The translations under genes were made by a program, and so were the position numbers. DNA of 64,000 nt from the NCBI GenBank assembly GCA_037576195.1, contig CM075102.1:310001-374000 (forward strand). Direction: 5' to 3'. This document shows, piece by piece, positions 40,573-55,500 of the stretch (position 1 is its first letter; the number at the start of each line of letters is the position of its first letter). This DNA comes from Phytoseiulus persimilis. Its lineage: Eukaryota > Arthropoda > Arachnida > Mesostigmata > Phytoseiidae. The notes beneath the pieces were generated by a model, which was not told the origin of the DNA, ran no database searches, and worked only from the letters and a program-made list of their open reading frames with translations.

Positions 40573-43500
40573 CTAGAGGCATTGTTTCAATGCTTGTTGT
40601 CCCGCCTCCGAGTTGGTCCCTCCAGTTTGAGTTTTCAAGCGAGGTGAACTAGATATACTGAAACCAAGACCGCGTCAGTTCCTCTCGTTACCTGTCGGTG
40701 TCCCCCTCAACGAAAGGGCCGTCGGGGATCTGGTGCCACATCTGAGGAGCCGTTGATAGCGAGGGCGGAGAACTCGAATCTCCGCTCAAAGACAAGCTTC
40801 GAGGGACGTCTGCGATAATCAGTTTCTTCTGAGGTTTTCCTGGTTTTGTTTCTCTCGCAGTCGCTTCTTCTGCTTCCACCTGCTTCGAAGATGTTCGCCG
40901 AGGCTGGTTTTCATCCGGAGATTCCAGCTCCTTCGTCAGCGACTCCTCAGGCACGTCGCGAGCTGGATTCCCCACTGGGTGTCGGCTCTCATCCTGGGGA
41001 GAGATGATGCGCGGGACGTTCTTCGGTTGGTCTTGACACTCGGCCGTAACATCAGGTTCAGAGCTCGCAGGCATTGCTTCGCCATGCTCAGTTGACTCTG
41101 TGGCCGGTCTCGGGAGCGTTGGAGGCAATGGTGAAACTGGCAAAGAGGAATCTGGCTGATCACAAGTTGACGTAGTTGAACTGTCACTGCTGCTGCTCCA
41201 GCTTCGCGGTCTGATTCCCTCGCGCCTCTCACGTTCAATCTGCGAGAGATACGTTTTCGTTAGGGGCGAATGGTTTCAGGGTGACAAGGGACGCAGGAGT
41301 CGTTTGTGCGATGCCCATGCGAGCCGAATTCGCGGCCATGGACCATTGGGAAAAGATCATCGGGACTGACTTGTTCCCAGGTGAGAGTTTCGCCCCTCGG
41401 TTGCGCCGAGGTCTGGCTTCGGGAGAACCTCTCGTCCAACATGACTTTCGTCCGCATCGCGCGCGGCCCTCGTGGTCGGTTTGGCTCGCGCGCATTGTTC
41501 TCTTCTGTTGGCATGCTGAATTGAACTTTCGGTGTAGGCCGCACTTTACGGACAATAGGCTTCTGTCCCGCTAGAAGACTGCCGACCGCAGGCCGAGGCC
41601 CGGAGGGCCGCGGTCGCGGCCGATCCATTTGGCCCTGTTGCTGGCAGAAAGAAATCATTCATAGAATCACGGGTCGATCAGTGGGGAGTATTCCCGCTCA
41701 TGGCACCGCTACAAGGATGCGAGACTACGCGGATCCTTCGGATGGCTCCTGAGAAAACATACCTCTATTGCTGTTTTCAGTGTGGAAGTGAGGATAACGT
41801 GGGCTTGTCTCTGCCGGTCTCTCAGTTTGGCGTACTGTCGCTTCAGAGTTCCAATATCCAGTGAAACATTGGCTTTGTTGTGCCTCTGGTTGGAGTACCA
41901 AGCCGCGGAAGCGAGCGCAAGCTGACCTTCGTCCATTTCAGATTCTTCATCTTCGTCTGTATAGAATAATCGTAGCCCAACGAACTCTGTAACGATTTCC
42001 AGAATGAAAATCGAATACTCCAAAATGCTCCGTTGATCAACAGCTGGCTGGCAGTTTTCGGTCGCATTTAAATTTCAGCGCGGAGCTCATCACTCATCTC
42101 TGCGGCTCGAGCCGGGAAAAGCACCTTTGATTGAAGTCTTCCTCGGAGTCGATGCGAAGGATGCCTGCGCGAACGGCCGAATGTCAAACGTATATTTCTC
42201 ACGGAGCTCTTGGAGTTGGGGGAACGGGAACGGAGCCATGGTGCAGATTGTGTTCACAAGATCGTTGCAATCCATGAGACCGAACTCCAGCATCTCACGG
42301 CTCAAAACACCCATAATGGAATAGAACTCATCCGCTGATTCCACCGCCATGATTCGACTGCGAATGAGGTAGAAACTAGATACTGAATCCTGATGAGGAG
42401 CTTCCATGTCGGACCGAACTTTTCGGAACTGCAGAAAAGTATATTTAGCACGTCATAGCAGCATCATAGCTCATCAACCATTCGCTGACACGAAGAAGAA
42501 ATCGCCGCCGCCCCCGGGGAATCTCAGGCCCGGCAAAGATCACAAGCTGCATGTAAATATCAACAACGAGGAGAAGGCCGCCGTATGTTTCTGAGTGTGT
42601 GTGTGTGTCTGAGTGTATGCATCGGGATCTGGATTCACATGTTAGCCAGACGGTTATTTTTTTTACTATGAGAGTGTTCCGTCAGCCGGAGAAGTCAATC
42701 AAGTCGTGCTTGTGCCAAGAATCGGGATGGAGAAGGAGCTGGAATACGCAATCCGCGAGATTCCTGATCTTCAAAGAGTGCCAGACCCCGTGTTTCCATA
42801 TGATGCTTCAATGAAAACAATTGTGGTTGACAATGGTTCGTACGAGTGCAAAGTGGGTTGGAGCTCCGATTCGGCGCCTCGGTTGATCTTTCGGAGCCAT
42901 TCGACGAAAGTTCGAGGGCAGAAAGGAGGAGAAATCTGTGTGGGAAACGACATACCCAACTATGAAGCCTCGGGTTGGATGCCGCTCAAGAGTCCTTTCG
43001 AGAAAAACATTGCTAGTCACCCCGAAATCCAGGAGCATATCTTCGACCATATTTTCACAAAATTGGGTTTCCACGCCGCCGAAGTCAGTCGGATAGATCA
43101 TCAGATTGTCGTCACGGAACCGATATGTAACCCGAATTACTATCGCCAGTATATGTCCGAGCTGCTGTTCGAATGCTATGGAGTCGACAGTGTAGTGTAT
43201 GGAATAGACTCGATGCTCAGCTTGGAGCACAACATTCCGAAGCTTCGAAACGCCATGGTCATCGGTTTGGGCCATGCGGTCAGTCATGTCATTCCCGTAC
43301 TCAACAACGAAATCCAATTCAAACGCTCGAAGCGGATTTCCCTCGGGGGCCAGAACGTCGTCGCAACCCTTCAGCGACTGTTGCAGCTGAAGCACCCGCA
43401 TCTCTCGGTCGCGATAAGTAATTTGCGATCGGAGTACTTGGCTCACACCTTCTGTGAGTTTGCACTCGATTATGACGAGGTTGTTTCAAATTTCCGGGAC

Positions 43501-46500
43501 ACCGATCACCTGAAGGGCAATACAACCAGGATCCAGCTGCCCTTGAATTCTGTACAGGGGTCCGCATCGGCCACTACAACTGCGGGCAAGATGGACGTGT
43601 GTTACGCGATCCTTCAGCGCGTAGAAAGTGTCATGTCGGAAAAGTACAAATCGAAACTGATCGATAGTCAGGAAAAGCTGAAGCAGCTCGCGGTGATCCA
43701 CGAAATGGCGGTTGGTGAGGAGGACCTACGAAAGAGGATATTCACCCTCAGTGACCTCGGTTACGGAAGCTTGGATGAGGTGGAAGCCGCCATGTCCATG
43801 CTGCGACGGCGGATCCATGCGACGCTCCAGAGCGATCTCCCTCCGTGTGTCGATTTGGGCCATTTCTCAGATCCCGACTCGTGGCTGGTGTCACTCCGGA
43901 AGCTCCGCGAGGATCTCAGGTCGGGAACATCAGACGACGCACAGCGGTTGGTCGATGGGGACAGTCTTTCAAATGAAGAGATTTTGGATCGGATCGAACT
44001 GATAATTTTCGAAACTGAACGAGAGTTCAAGAAACCTTCGGTATTGAATTTGGATAATCTGAGAAGCTCCTCTGCGATCTCGAGGTTCTATCAGCTCCTT
44101 CTCTCCACAGAGAAGTTCCGCGCTCCGGAAGTATTGTTCCAACCGACCGCTATCTTGGGGCTCGAGCAAGCGGGACTCATCGAAACTGTGGACAGGGTAT
44201 TCCAGCAGTTTGGAGTTGAGGAACAAAGGGACATGGCGCAGAAAATTTTCGTCACAGGGGGTCCTGCATGTTTCCCCGGTCTCAAAGAACGCCTCGAGCG
44301 CGAAATCCGAGCCATCCGGCCTTTTCAAAGTGATTTTAACGTAATCATGGCTCGGCAACCAGCCCTGGATGCGTGGAACGGAGCGAAATTGATTGCTAAC
44401 GACGAAAGCGTACGACAGTTCGCCGTCTCGCGAACTGATTACGATGAGTTCGGACCCGATTTCATAAAAAAATTCAAGTGGTCCAACATCTACGCGCCCT
44501 CCCCGCTGGTGGTTCGAATTTGAATCGCACCGCTCTCGGAATCTCGAAATCTCTGAGGATATGGTTCCGATTTGATGACGAAGTCAGCAATGTTGAATCT
44601 TCCGTCGTCAAGAGCTCGCGAATCAAATTACTTATACGATAAAAGAAACTAATGATGTCCGATGTGTGACTTCTGTAAATAAAGTGGAGCTGCGGCTCCT
44701 CACTCATCCATGGTGGCGGTTTGATCGCTTGTGTTCGAGTACGTTACTCGCTGCATGCTAACAGCATCGTGTGCTTTTGTTTTCCTCCGATTCCTCAGTT
44801 GTGTTGAGTTGTCAATGACGAGTCTAATCTGAAGTTTCCTTCCAGAGCCTGCCTGCTGCTGTTATTACCCGTCACTGTTCCACAGCTTTACGATTTTGTT
44901 TTGCCTCTTCAGAATAAACTGATTTCGGTTGCTCCTTGTTTCCCTTACCGCGAGCTTTTGCCGTCCTCCGATCCGGGGGCCCCAGACCCCTCGTATTTTC
45001 CGCGAGTGGAATGTCTGCCTATGTATTCCAACTGAGTTAGCGGCGGCTACATTTCTCTTGGGTTCCCACGTGAAATCTCCCTCGGTTCTAATCCTCTGTT
45101 TCTGGATCTCCTTTCAGCAGCGCTGGAAATTCTTCAAAGTCTGTCTCTATCGTCAGTTTACTCGTGTAGCGAATGCTCGTTTTCGACGACGACGCGGGGT
45201 CTGTACGCCTCTCATGTCCGGTCCCACAACAAACATAACGCAAAGTATCAGTGCAGGTTCTGTGATTTCAAGTCTGGCAATCTGCCGGGAGTGGAGCGGC
45301 ACGAGAGGATCCACACCGGCGCGAAACCCTTCAAATGTCAGTTCTGTCAGAGAGCGTTCGCTGACTCTGGGAATCTGAAGAAACATGAACGAGGTCACAC
45401 TGGAGAGTACCCCTACGTGTGTGACTGTTGCAACTACAAAACCGTCCGCAGAGAACGGCTCGTGAAACACAAGAAAAACTTTCATGGCATTCACGAATGA
45501 CCCACGAAAGCCCTCATCGCACTAGCGAGCAGCTCACAACAAGCCCACAAGTGAACATGGAGCAATCGTGGGGTCTGTGAATCGTCGCAGCTCATACGTT
45601 GTGGTGATTCAATCTCCGATTACCTCATAGACCTGAATAATCAACACCGAAGTGCCAAACAGCCCATCGAAGCGCGAACCATTAGTTCACGTAGCAATTG
45701 AAAAGCCGCAATATTTTTCCTCACTTTTTGATGGCCATTGGGCGAGTTCGACCGACTTCGAATGGAGATAACGATAGGTAATGGTCGTTTCCGAGTATAA
45801 CGGACTTATGATCAATAGTCTGTCTTGTTTGTGATTCAAACATCTGAGTAAGTGTGTGAGCGAGTGGCAAAAAGTCTCATCGTCTTCTCTCGGAATCGAG
45901 GACGAGTTGTTCAGGAGGGTTATCTCCATCGAGTCTCGGTCATGCTCACAGCCACGCTTCCCACAACCAACGTTCAATGTGCTCAGCCTGAGACGATTCA
46001 GCTCTTTTCCTGTGAAACTTCAGATGGTTGGTACGAGTATTCATTTTGTACTTAACGCGAGTTTTTATCCCACCGGAAGTGATTAAATAATGTCCGGAGA
46101 GGCGCTCTCCTAACTGATCGACCGATTGACCGTTCGGAGCAAGCATATGGAGGAGGTCGTATTTCTAGACACCAGCGTGCCCACCATACTCGAACTGTTC
46201 GTGAAACTAACACAGTTCTGGAGCCATATAAAGTGCCTGGGTTTTTCAACCCACATGTTCAATACTCGACACTGTCAGTTGCCAGTTCATCTGAGTCCGT
46301 GTTTACCCGTTCGGCACTACTTTGAGCATTTCTACAGCTCATATTGTGCTGTTGCCAGAATCTTATGTAATTTAGTGTGTCAAAGAGGGTGAGGCGACTG
46401 TGAATGCTCTTCGAATAATGTATTTCTCTGCGAGGTTCCTCCTCCGGTGGCTCCTTGATGTTTCCCTCGTAACCCTCGATCAAACATCATCAACCTTGCT

Positions 46501-49500
46501 CGTCATCCATCTCGAACCAAGCCGCGCCGTGTACAGAGGTGTCGGCAGCGTGATGTGTCTTCGATAACGACTCTCAGAACTACATTCCCTTCATTTTTTC
46601 GCCGCTGTCGATATGGATCTTAGGGTGCGAGAAATATCCCATGGAATTATGGAAATAAAGTTGAATGGTTTCAAACAGCGACGTGGACGCAAAATAGAGT
46701 ATATCTCCACTCGATCGGAATCGGAGGGAGAGGAATTCCTCAAAATGTTCGCCTGGATCATGATCGAAACCCCGTCAGTCTATAGATTGGAGTTGACTTA
46801 CTCTGCGAGCCCATCCCAAATCGCTAGGGCAGTTCTAAGGAGAACTTCGTTTCCCTCGAGCAGCGTGAGGTCCCAAACTCTGAGCACGGTATTCCCCGGC
46901 AGGCAGGTGGAGAATAACGTGAGGAACCACTGCATGGTGAAGACGTTGGTCAGGGGCGGCTCGTAGCTATTTCCTGAAAAGAATGAAATGCGATTGGAAC
47001 TCGATTCCGACGTTCGAAGTTCCCCTTTAGATCCCTGCTTTCCAAGAGCTCGGACATATCCTGCGACAGGGCCGTCGACGTGGACATACCTGTCGAAGTA
47101 TCATTAGCTTCCGCTTGAAGTCGGTCCAGGTGCTTCGCGAGAGCGCTCAACCGCAGTCGAAGGAGATCCCGGAATACAGCCATGTCGACCGAAAGGCCTT
47201 GGAGATCATTGGTGAAGTATCCGTTAGGCAGGACTCCTTCGATCAGGTAGATCATCATCTTGGGGAACAGATTCGAAATTAATGTGCATCAAATCGCGAT
47301 AATACGCCTGTTGAATATAGCTGTAAGACGTCCAAGCGGACCCGTCAGAATGGACGTAGGCTCATCGATCAACCACCGAGGAACAGGATCACGAAGCTCG
47401 GCTCAGGATCATACATTGTCTAAGCCTACCTTCAAAGCGTTCTCTTCATTCCAATCAACCACTTGCAGAACGAGTGCAGCCAAGAGATTGAAGCCTTGGC
47501 AGTACCCGACGTGCTTGTTGAACCTTGCATAGGCCAATAGTACTCTTTTCAACAGCGCTTGATTCTGCTCGGCGATCTCGTCATTTCCTGCGGGTGATAT
47601 TTCATTCGCTCAGAGCGGATGGCAAACTGCAGAATTGCTCAGCCGCGAGGCACGATGCCGTTCAGAGAACTTCCGATTGTTTCCGCCTGGAGAGGCTCTC
47701 TGCTGAACGGGGCAATCGTCGATCATTTCGCATACGTACCGGTCAGGTGACTGCAGCCTGTTCTATGAAGGTCCTTGACGATTTGAACCCCGAGTTTGTC
47801 GTCGTCAGGGTTCGTTTTTTCGTTCAGGGCGGTGCGACAGGTTTCGGCCCAGTCCAGTTGCCGGTATACTATGTAGCGGTCCGCGAGGGTCAACCACAGC
47901 TGTGGGAAGGAAAGGCTGAGTAATTATCTGACCCCACAGAACCCTCAACGGAGACGAGGGGTTATCGAGCCGTCGCACACGAGAACGTGGTTCATCTCGC
48001 TGTCCGCGCTTCCAAACGATTCTGTTCTCTATGGGATCTTCCACAAACAAATAAGCTGATTGAGCCAGGACTCTGATTATCATTCCCCGGATCCCGCTTC
48101 AACCGAGCGAACCGTCCACGCATGACGGTCATGAGTGTAGGTTTGCGAATTGGGGCACCCTGAGACCATCAACATAACGTCAGTATCATTTGGAAACCAG
48201 TGGAAAAGCGAACGGCTGAAGACTTTCGAAGCAGAAGACACTGTAGAACCTCTGACCGGAGACTCAACCCGAGAACGCTTCACTCATTGGCTCCACGGCG
48301 TCATTGGAGCTTTCGGCCCTTCCTGCGTGCACGCGGGAAAATAAGTGTCACCATTATGTCTAGACTCGGTTGATAACCACGTGTACAGCTGCCGAACTCG
48401 GAGCTCTCGACTCTTCAAGACTTCTCAACCTGACGAAACCTTCAATTATCACGTCCAGTGAGAACTTTGAGCGTATCGGGGAATTCGCTGCTATAACGCA
48501 CCTCGAAATAATGAATTGATTGACTGCTGTGATTCTGTGATCCTGATGCATGCATGCGAAGATTCGAACTCCGTATATCGGGGAACCACACACGTAAACC
48601 GAGGTCGATGGGATTCAAACGTGTGTCAACTCCGAAACCGACGCGGCGAGATGGTGCAACGCTATGTGGTAAACATGATGCTTTCATGCTTATCAGACGA
48701 GCGGTCTGCGGTGTTCGTTTGCGGTTTCAGGGTTATCTTTGAGTTCGATCCCCTTTATTATGAGTCAAACTTTAGCAATACTCCCGGACATAAATTCCGT
48801 GTAACCCGAGGAGAAAGTCCAGGACAGGACGAGGAGAACACGTATTCCCGATAGAGCGCTGTAGACAGCCCTTTTATCGATGGATCGTTTCCTCTCAATC
48901 TTTGGTCCAAGCTCTGGCGAATCAGTACCGTCGGCGTTTTAGTGGAGGCCACACCGAGCGCTTCGAAGTGAGACTCAACGCAAACATCGACAGAGACCCA
49001 TGAAATTAAAGCCGCTCAAGTATCGGACTCCAAGGCCGACGCCCATCGCAGTTCTGGGCTCAGTTTTCTTGAGGAATTTCGCGCTACAGCACGCTGAATG
49101 CTAGGTTGAATTTGTACGGAAAAGGCTGAGGGGCCGAACCCGCGCAAGCTGATCGGTTGCGTGCATTCGAAAATCAGCGCGCCACCCTCTCTCACGTGGT
49201 AGCCGCCCGCCCTCGGGATCACTGTCATCATTCCGTAGGCGGGGTGTCTTTTTAAGGAGAATGACGCCATATTTTGTGTTGTGGTGGGTGACAAGAACTT
49301 GAGAGTTGGTTCGGGCCGTCGTTAGTAGCGGAAGCAAGTGCCCTTTTCGGTGTGCTGTGAGATCCGAAGGCTAGAGGCCGAGAGCAGGACTTGCAGTCCG
49401 GGCGACTGTGCCCGGATTCTCTACAACGAAACCTGCTTTCAACTCACGATGCAGGCTATCAAGTGTGTCGTTATAGGAGACGGAGCTGTCGGTAGGTCAT

Positions 49501-52500
49501 TCTTCGGCGCCATTTTAAACCTAACTCGCGGCCGACTAGACTAGTTCAACGAGAGGACGAGGGTCTGTGAGGGCCGCTTCCTATCCGTCTTCCGCCGCGA
49601 GACATGTATGGTAGCGGCCGGTGTTCTGGGGGCATGGACCCCACGCCTGTGGTTCGAATTCTACTGGACCTGCGCAAACGATCCGAAAACTCTTCACTCA
49701 GCTCGGCGATAACCCTCCACAGGCTGCGACGGCAGTCTCTGCGACTGTCTGACTGGATGATTGACCGAGTGAGTGTTCGTCTGACTGCTTGACCGGATGG
49801 TTTCGCAGCGGACCTGTCGTGGAGTTTGCAGGACAATTTTCCTACAATCTAATCTGGACACTGATCTAGATTTATCATCCGGGAGCAACCCGAGCAGTTG
49901 TTGGTGCTTAATGATTCTGATCGGGAACTGTTGCGTTCTTGAGTTCCGAATATTCTCAGCTCGATGCGGCGGCCGCCCTGGCAGCGACAGTATCGACAGT
50001 GAATTTAATTGACGGGTGTTACTATGATCACGCGCCGGTGTCAATGGCGCTGGCAAACGAAGAAGGAGAGCTGAAAGCCTCCTCATTGACATCTGACGTT
50101 CAGAGATCAGCGCTCGCGGGCCGATGGGAAAATGTTCCCGTTTGCGTGCGTGGGGATTTCCATACGATGACAACCTGAGCTACACTCGATGAACATGTCG
50201 GTGTGCCGATGAGACTGATGATGAGAGGACGGATCGCTGGACGCATTGAGTCGATTGTCAGAGCCACTGCCAGACGGACCAAATGATGTAGAACCGTAGA
50301 GCACAGGGGCCTCCCGCCGTCCGTTCTCATTGTCGTTGGCGTCTCACTCTCAGTCAGTTCAGTCTCGGCTTCTATTCGAGAACAACAAGAGCAAACAAAA
50401 GCAAGAATACAGGCGCGGCCTAATAGGACTGATGGCCTTTCGGCACGTTCAGTCACGACCGCACGAACTGTGTCCGTGGAGCACTGAAATGTGAATTTAA
50501 CGTCTCCTCCGAATTATTTTCAGGTAAGACATGTCTGCTCATCTCATACACTACAAATGCCTTCCCCGGGGAGTATATTCCCACGGTGTTCGACAATTAT
50601 TCGGCCAACGTGATGGTGGACGGCAAACCCATCAATTTAGGACTCTGGGATACCGCCGGTGAGTACCGCAAGAGCATCCGCTCGCCGCCTTGCCGATAGC
50701 CCCACAGAGATACGCCACAATCGCCACAGCTCCCTACGGTTGCTAATTAACGTCGCTCATTCGATACGATTATGACTCAATGATGTGATCTTCGTCCATG
50801 GATCAGCAGCATCGAAGCCTTCGTTGCTCCGGATGCTGATAGGTTTCGTAAGTGACCTCCAGAACCTCCTTGAGATTTTACGGGAAACACAGGGACCACC
50901 CGAATATTTGCTTCGAAGTCCTCCGCATGCGCCGTTCTGGTTCTGCAGGCTGTCTGTGCCGCGGCACCCGTCCCTTCGCATCGATTCCGATTGAGCTTGT
51001 GCCGTGTAATAAGGTCTATCATCTGCCTCTCGAGTTCCCCGACTCGATGAGGACGATCGTGTACCACCCGCGTACACGGGACCTGACCACGTCGAGAAAG
51101 GTCAGGTTCAACTCTTGGGGAGTGGAAGCGCTTATTTGACTTAGCGTGTATGCCCACTACCCGGGAAAAGTTCTGTAGAAGAGTTTGGCCGGCGTCGGCC
51201 CAGATCAGCGGTACCCATAAACATTCTCTCGAACACTACTTGGCCTTTCTGCCCTTGTTGATTCTGTGTCGAGACCTAGAAGCCACCGAAGCAAGCGAAG
51301 GCGACTAGATAGGCCGAGATCGCAGACGTGCACACAAATGGTCATCCAAACAGACACATAGGCAGAAGAACTCGCAGACCCACTTCCTTGCTCGACTCAA
51401 CGTCCTCGGCGCATCTGCTGGGACCTGAGCAGTTTCGCGACAGAGATGAACACCGAGCTCGGAGAGAATCGGATTTGGGCCAGTCCGTTTCAAATTCCCG
51501 TGGTGTCTCCGTGAAGGGGATAAGCGGAATTCAAGCTTGAGTCCAATGTCCGTTTTTCCCTCCGAATCACTCCTTTTAAGAGAAATAACACGTGGGCAGA
51601 TCTGCTCTACGGATTTGTCAACGCTACCAAGAATGGGGCCGTCACTGTCCACCGTGTCGCACCGACTTCCTATCGACCTTTTCGGGAGAGTTGAGCGACT
51701 CCGGAGCGAAGACCTCACCAAGTGTTTATTAAGCGGCGAACGTTCGTTCAGCGCTCGATGACCAGATCGAGAGCGCCATCGGAGCATTCCGATTGTGAAA
51801 AGACTCAACCGACGGTACCACCACTGAGTTTCCCTCAATACGCGTGTCCTAACTGAGATTCGTTTTGACTTACAGGCCAGGAAGACTACGACAGGCTTCG
51901 TCCGCTGTCTTACCCACAAACCGATGTGTTTTTGCTCTGCTTCTCGCTTGTGAACCCTGCGTCGTTTGAGAACGTGCGCGCCAAGTGGTATCCCGAACTC
52001 AGCCATCATTGTCCGAATACGCCCATCGTTCTTGTGAGTTTGCCATTCGCTTTATGATTCCTGAGCCGGGTGACCGTTGACCGTAGGTCGTTGTTGTGCT
52101 CGTCCGTAATTTCCGAGCCGACGTGACTCGCTCGATCGTCGGTCACTCATCCAATGCTGGATGAGTCAGGGCGCCCGTCGCTGTCGTCGCATCATCCCTC
52201 GCAACGATTGGAAAGCGCTCCGCATTGCAGAAGAGAGGAGAAGCTCTAACGGTCACGCTTGAATGAGTTTGAGTTTCGGATGTCATCACCAGGTATCCGT
52301 CCAAGCGACCGATTGACCGAGCCTGTTCGCGGGAGAATGTAAACTGTGGTGATGCTCCGATTGCGATACATGCTCGAAAGCTGTCGACTTTCGAAAGACT
52401 GAGCTATCCACGCACTGTGGTGGGCGTACGTTATAATCGGCTAACGATAATTTGGCGACCAGTTAATAACAAGGTCTTGTCCTCCCAGGTTGGCCTGAAG

Positions 52501-55500
52501 TTGGACCTTCGAGATGATAAGGAAACTCTCGACAAGCTCCGAGACAGGAAACTTGCTCCTATCACGTATCCTCAGGGCCTTGGCATGGCGAAAGAGATCA
52601 GCGCCGTCAAATATCTCGAATGTTCTTCGTTGACACAGAAAGGTTTGAAGAACGTTTTCGACGAGGCCATCCGTGCCGTCCTGTGTCCTCCGTACAAGCC
52701 GAAACCGAAGAGAAAATGCGTCCTCCTGTAGATCTGAGCTGCATTTTCTGAACCAACAAAGAATCAATCATAAATCAATTCGTTTTTGAAGAACCTTTGA
52801 CGATTTCGATGACGACGATGATCATTCTGACGACCGTGGAGATGCTAACAGCAACATCAACTTTTTTGCAACGATTACGCCGAGGTAATATATATTCAGA
52901 ACGCAACGTGACAACCGAAAGCCTGGTGATTGCGGGAGGCGACCTGGTGCGGGAGACGAAGAAGAATTTTCGAACGCTGGCGGGAACATGTGGGGCAATG
53001 CGGGGTTGAATCGTGGGAAAGGTTTGGGAGGGCGGGGGCGATATGTTGACGATAGAAGCATAACCACTAAATGTAGCAACGACGGACAGCATGGGGACAA
53101 CCTATGTGCGATTGGGATCGAGCAGACTTTTTCTCGCTGTTCGGTATAGACCATCGTCTCGGAGCTTCGTCTGAAGGTTTCGGAGTATCAGGGAGAGTTT
53201 CGGAGTGTTAGCTTATCTGTTCACATGTAACATAATAACTGATGAAATGGTATGGACAACAATAAACATATTATTATTAAACTCGTTTTTATAAAATGGT
53301 GTGCTCTCTCTGTTTCCTGTTCCGAAAGTTCCTAGAGAATTCCGACGCCATGTCGCTCAACGCCTGCCGATATATCTGGGATTTCTGCTTCCTAGTTTTT
53401 TACGCGTCTGCTTGTCTCAGTTTCATGCAGATGCGAAGCACTCCAGAATATTGAGATGTGGATTTTCACGCTCTTGAGACTCACGCGAACTGTTACTCGG
53501 TCGCGATAAGCGATAACTCACTGGTCGACGCCAATACGCCACGCGGAGGCTCCTCTGCTATCCTTTAACATGCAATCGATGATTGACATCAATTTGGTGG
53601 AGACTTCCCTCCGAAGGTATTTGCCCCACGGCCATGGGAGCTCTGCTCCTCGGCCCCACTATTTGTGATTCGAATCGAGCTCCCAGTCTAGAAATCTGTC
53701 AAACATGCCATGAGGGAGGGAGGCGGGAAGACAAAATGCAGCTCCAGCGAGCACACTGAGTAGCCGGTTCTCGAAGTGAATTATGATGAGTCGGACGGAT
53801 CCTGAGTCGGCGGGACTACTCTCAAGTTTTTCGGAAGTAGTCACATTGTACCGTTTTCGAAACCGAGATTAGGTATCTCCAAGAGGAATTCTGGAGGGGA
53901 CAGAAGTTGGCATTCGAAAGCCTCCTATAGTTCTATTGAAGACGACGGCTCTCAATAGGAACTGGTCCCCTCGATAATCCGGAGTGTGCGATACGATGAG
54001 AGCTATTATTAGTGGAAAGTCGACAGGAAGATTAGAGCGGGTCTTGCGTGCGAGCCGAACATCTTCATTGAAGTGGCGGTTCCTCTTGTCCCGGGTATTG
54101 GCGACCACGGGGTCAGCCTGCCAGAGCTTTCCTAAACACGACAAAGGGAGCGAATGGATGGATGGGCAATAGAGACTAACTGACAACGAGCAGAACGAAA
54201 CCTCGCTGATCGTGAAGACCGAGGCGGATTCGCTCGAGGAACGGCTCCGCGTTCGCTTGCTTGCATTCCTGTCCTCCTGAGGGCTGGCACTCATGTCAGA
54301 TGAGCTTTCAAAAGATTGACATTGTGTGTTTGGAATGAAGACATCGATTCCTTTCATCGGTTGCTGATTTTCCACCCGTGATTCCCACAGCATGGATCCT
54401 CTTCCGACGAGGACCGCGTTCGGACGACCTTCCGGGGAGGGTCGACAGCCTCAAGGAGTGGTGGGCGAAAGATCTGAGTCTTTCCTCGTTTTTATTGAGA
54501 TCGAATCCGCATAACGACGTGCGTTGAGTACAAATCTTCAGTCACGGGTTATTTCCTCGACATGTTATACTCTTGCGAACGAACCTCCAGTGTTTTTCGA
54601 TGCTTCAGGCTGGCTATGCTTTGGGTCAACATCCCCTCCTACCAAAATCCAGGCGCCAACCTGCTGAGGAGCTCATTTTGTAGAACATCCGGAGTTTTTC
54701 TCAGCAACAAGGCTGTCTGTCTCCGCGCTGGTGAATAGCTCTTTGTCGGGAACTTGTTTCGAAACCCGTCCTCGTTGAGAAAGCTACGGCAGTTTTCGCC
54801 TTACGTGCTGAGCACGCCTTGGAACATTAACCGTTGATTCGATGAAGAATGAGTCAAGTAGCGATGTCTGACCTCGCAGAACTTCACGGAGGGAGTTCCG
54901 TCTTTCACAAGGTTGCTCCCAAACGCCAAAAAGTGGTTCGGATTGACCGCTGGCTGGTCAGAGGAGAGCATCTCAACAATCGGGACGTTCCAACAACGCT
55001 GAAATAACCGGCGACCGGCTCCGAGATTCCGTGTTCGATCGACCCAACTGTGGTTCGCGAGCGTGCATGATGATCAGGGGCCAGCGACATCATACATTAA
55101 CCAATTTGAGCCATGTTCAACAACCCGAGAGGCCTGTTTAGAAATATTTGTGACACTCATGGGAAAGACACATTTTGGGAGAGGAAATTTTCATGCTTAA
55201 CCTCGGTACTTGTCCCACCAGGCTTGCATGTTTATGGGAGTCGCCCGAAGCGGTTGGTGCATGAAGTCTTTGGCGCTTATAATGATGTTTCCGATGGTTT
55301 CCGCCGCAAGGGAGGCAAGAAACATAAATGGCTTTGACTGTGTTTCGATTCTGATCCGATAACTGATACCCTTGAGCTCGCGGAACCATCCTCTCAACGC
55401 TAGACAAAACAAAGTTCCCTCATACATCGGATGGCAAACAGAAAGCAGAAACGCAATGGGGCATCATCAGGAGTCGGCAAGATGTTGACTCGACGGTAAC

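Noticed and set aside
42090-42407. Separate small minus-strand gene starting at ATG 42407
   Set aside because: The acceptor at 42359-42358 and the TBC-domain continuity ([13 protein letters not shown] joined to the exon ending at 46802) show that it is an internal TBC1D30 exon.
42706-42726. GTG start seven codons upstream for Arp5
   Set aside because: The ATG at 42727 is in frame and gives an expected N-terminus; a GTG start is improbable in an animal gene.
42808-43446. 212-codon minus-strand frame within Arp5
   Set aside because: Antisense shadow of the Arp5 coding sequence; no independent motif.
49590-49665. tRNA-like box B (GGTTCGAAT) near 49652
   Set aside because: The flanking bases do not form a T stem or acceptor stem, and no box A lies at the right distance.
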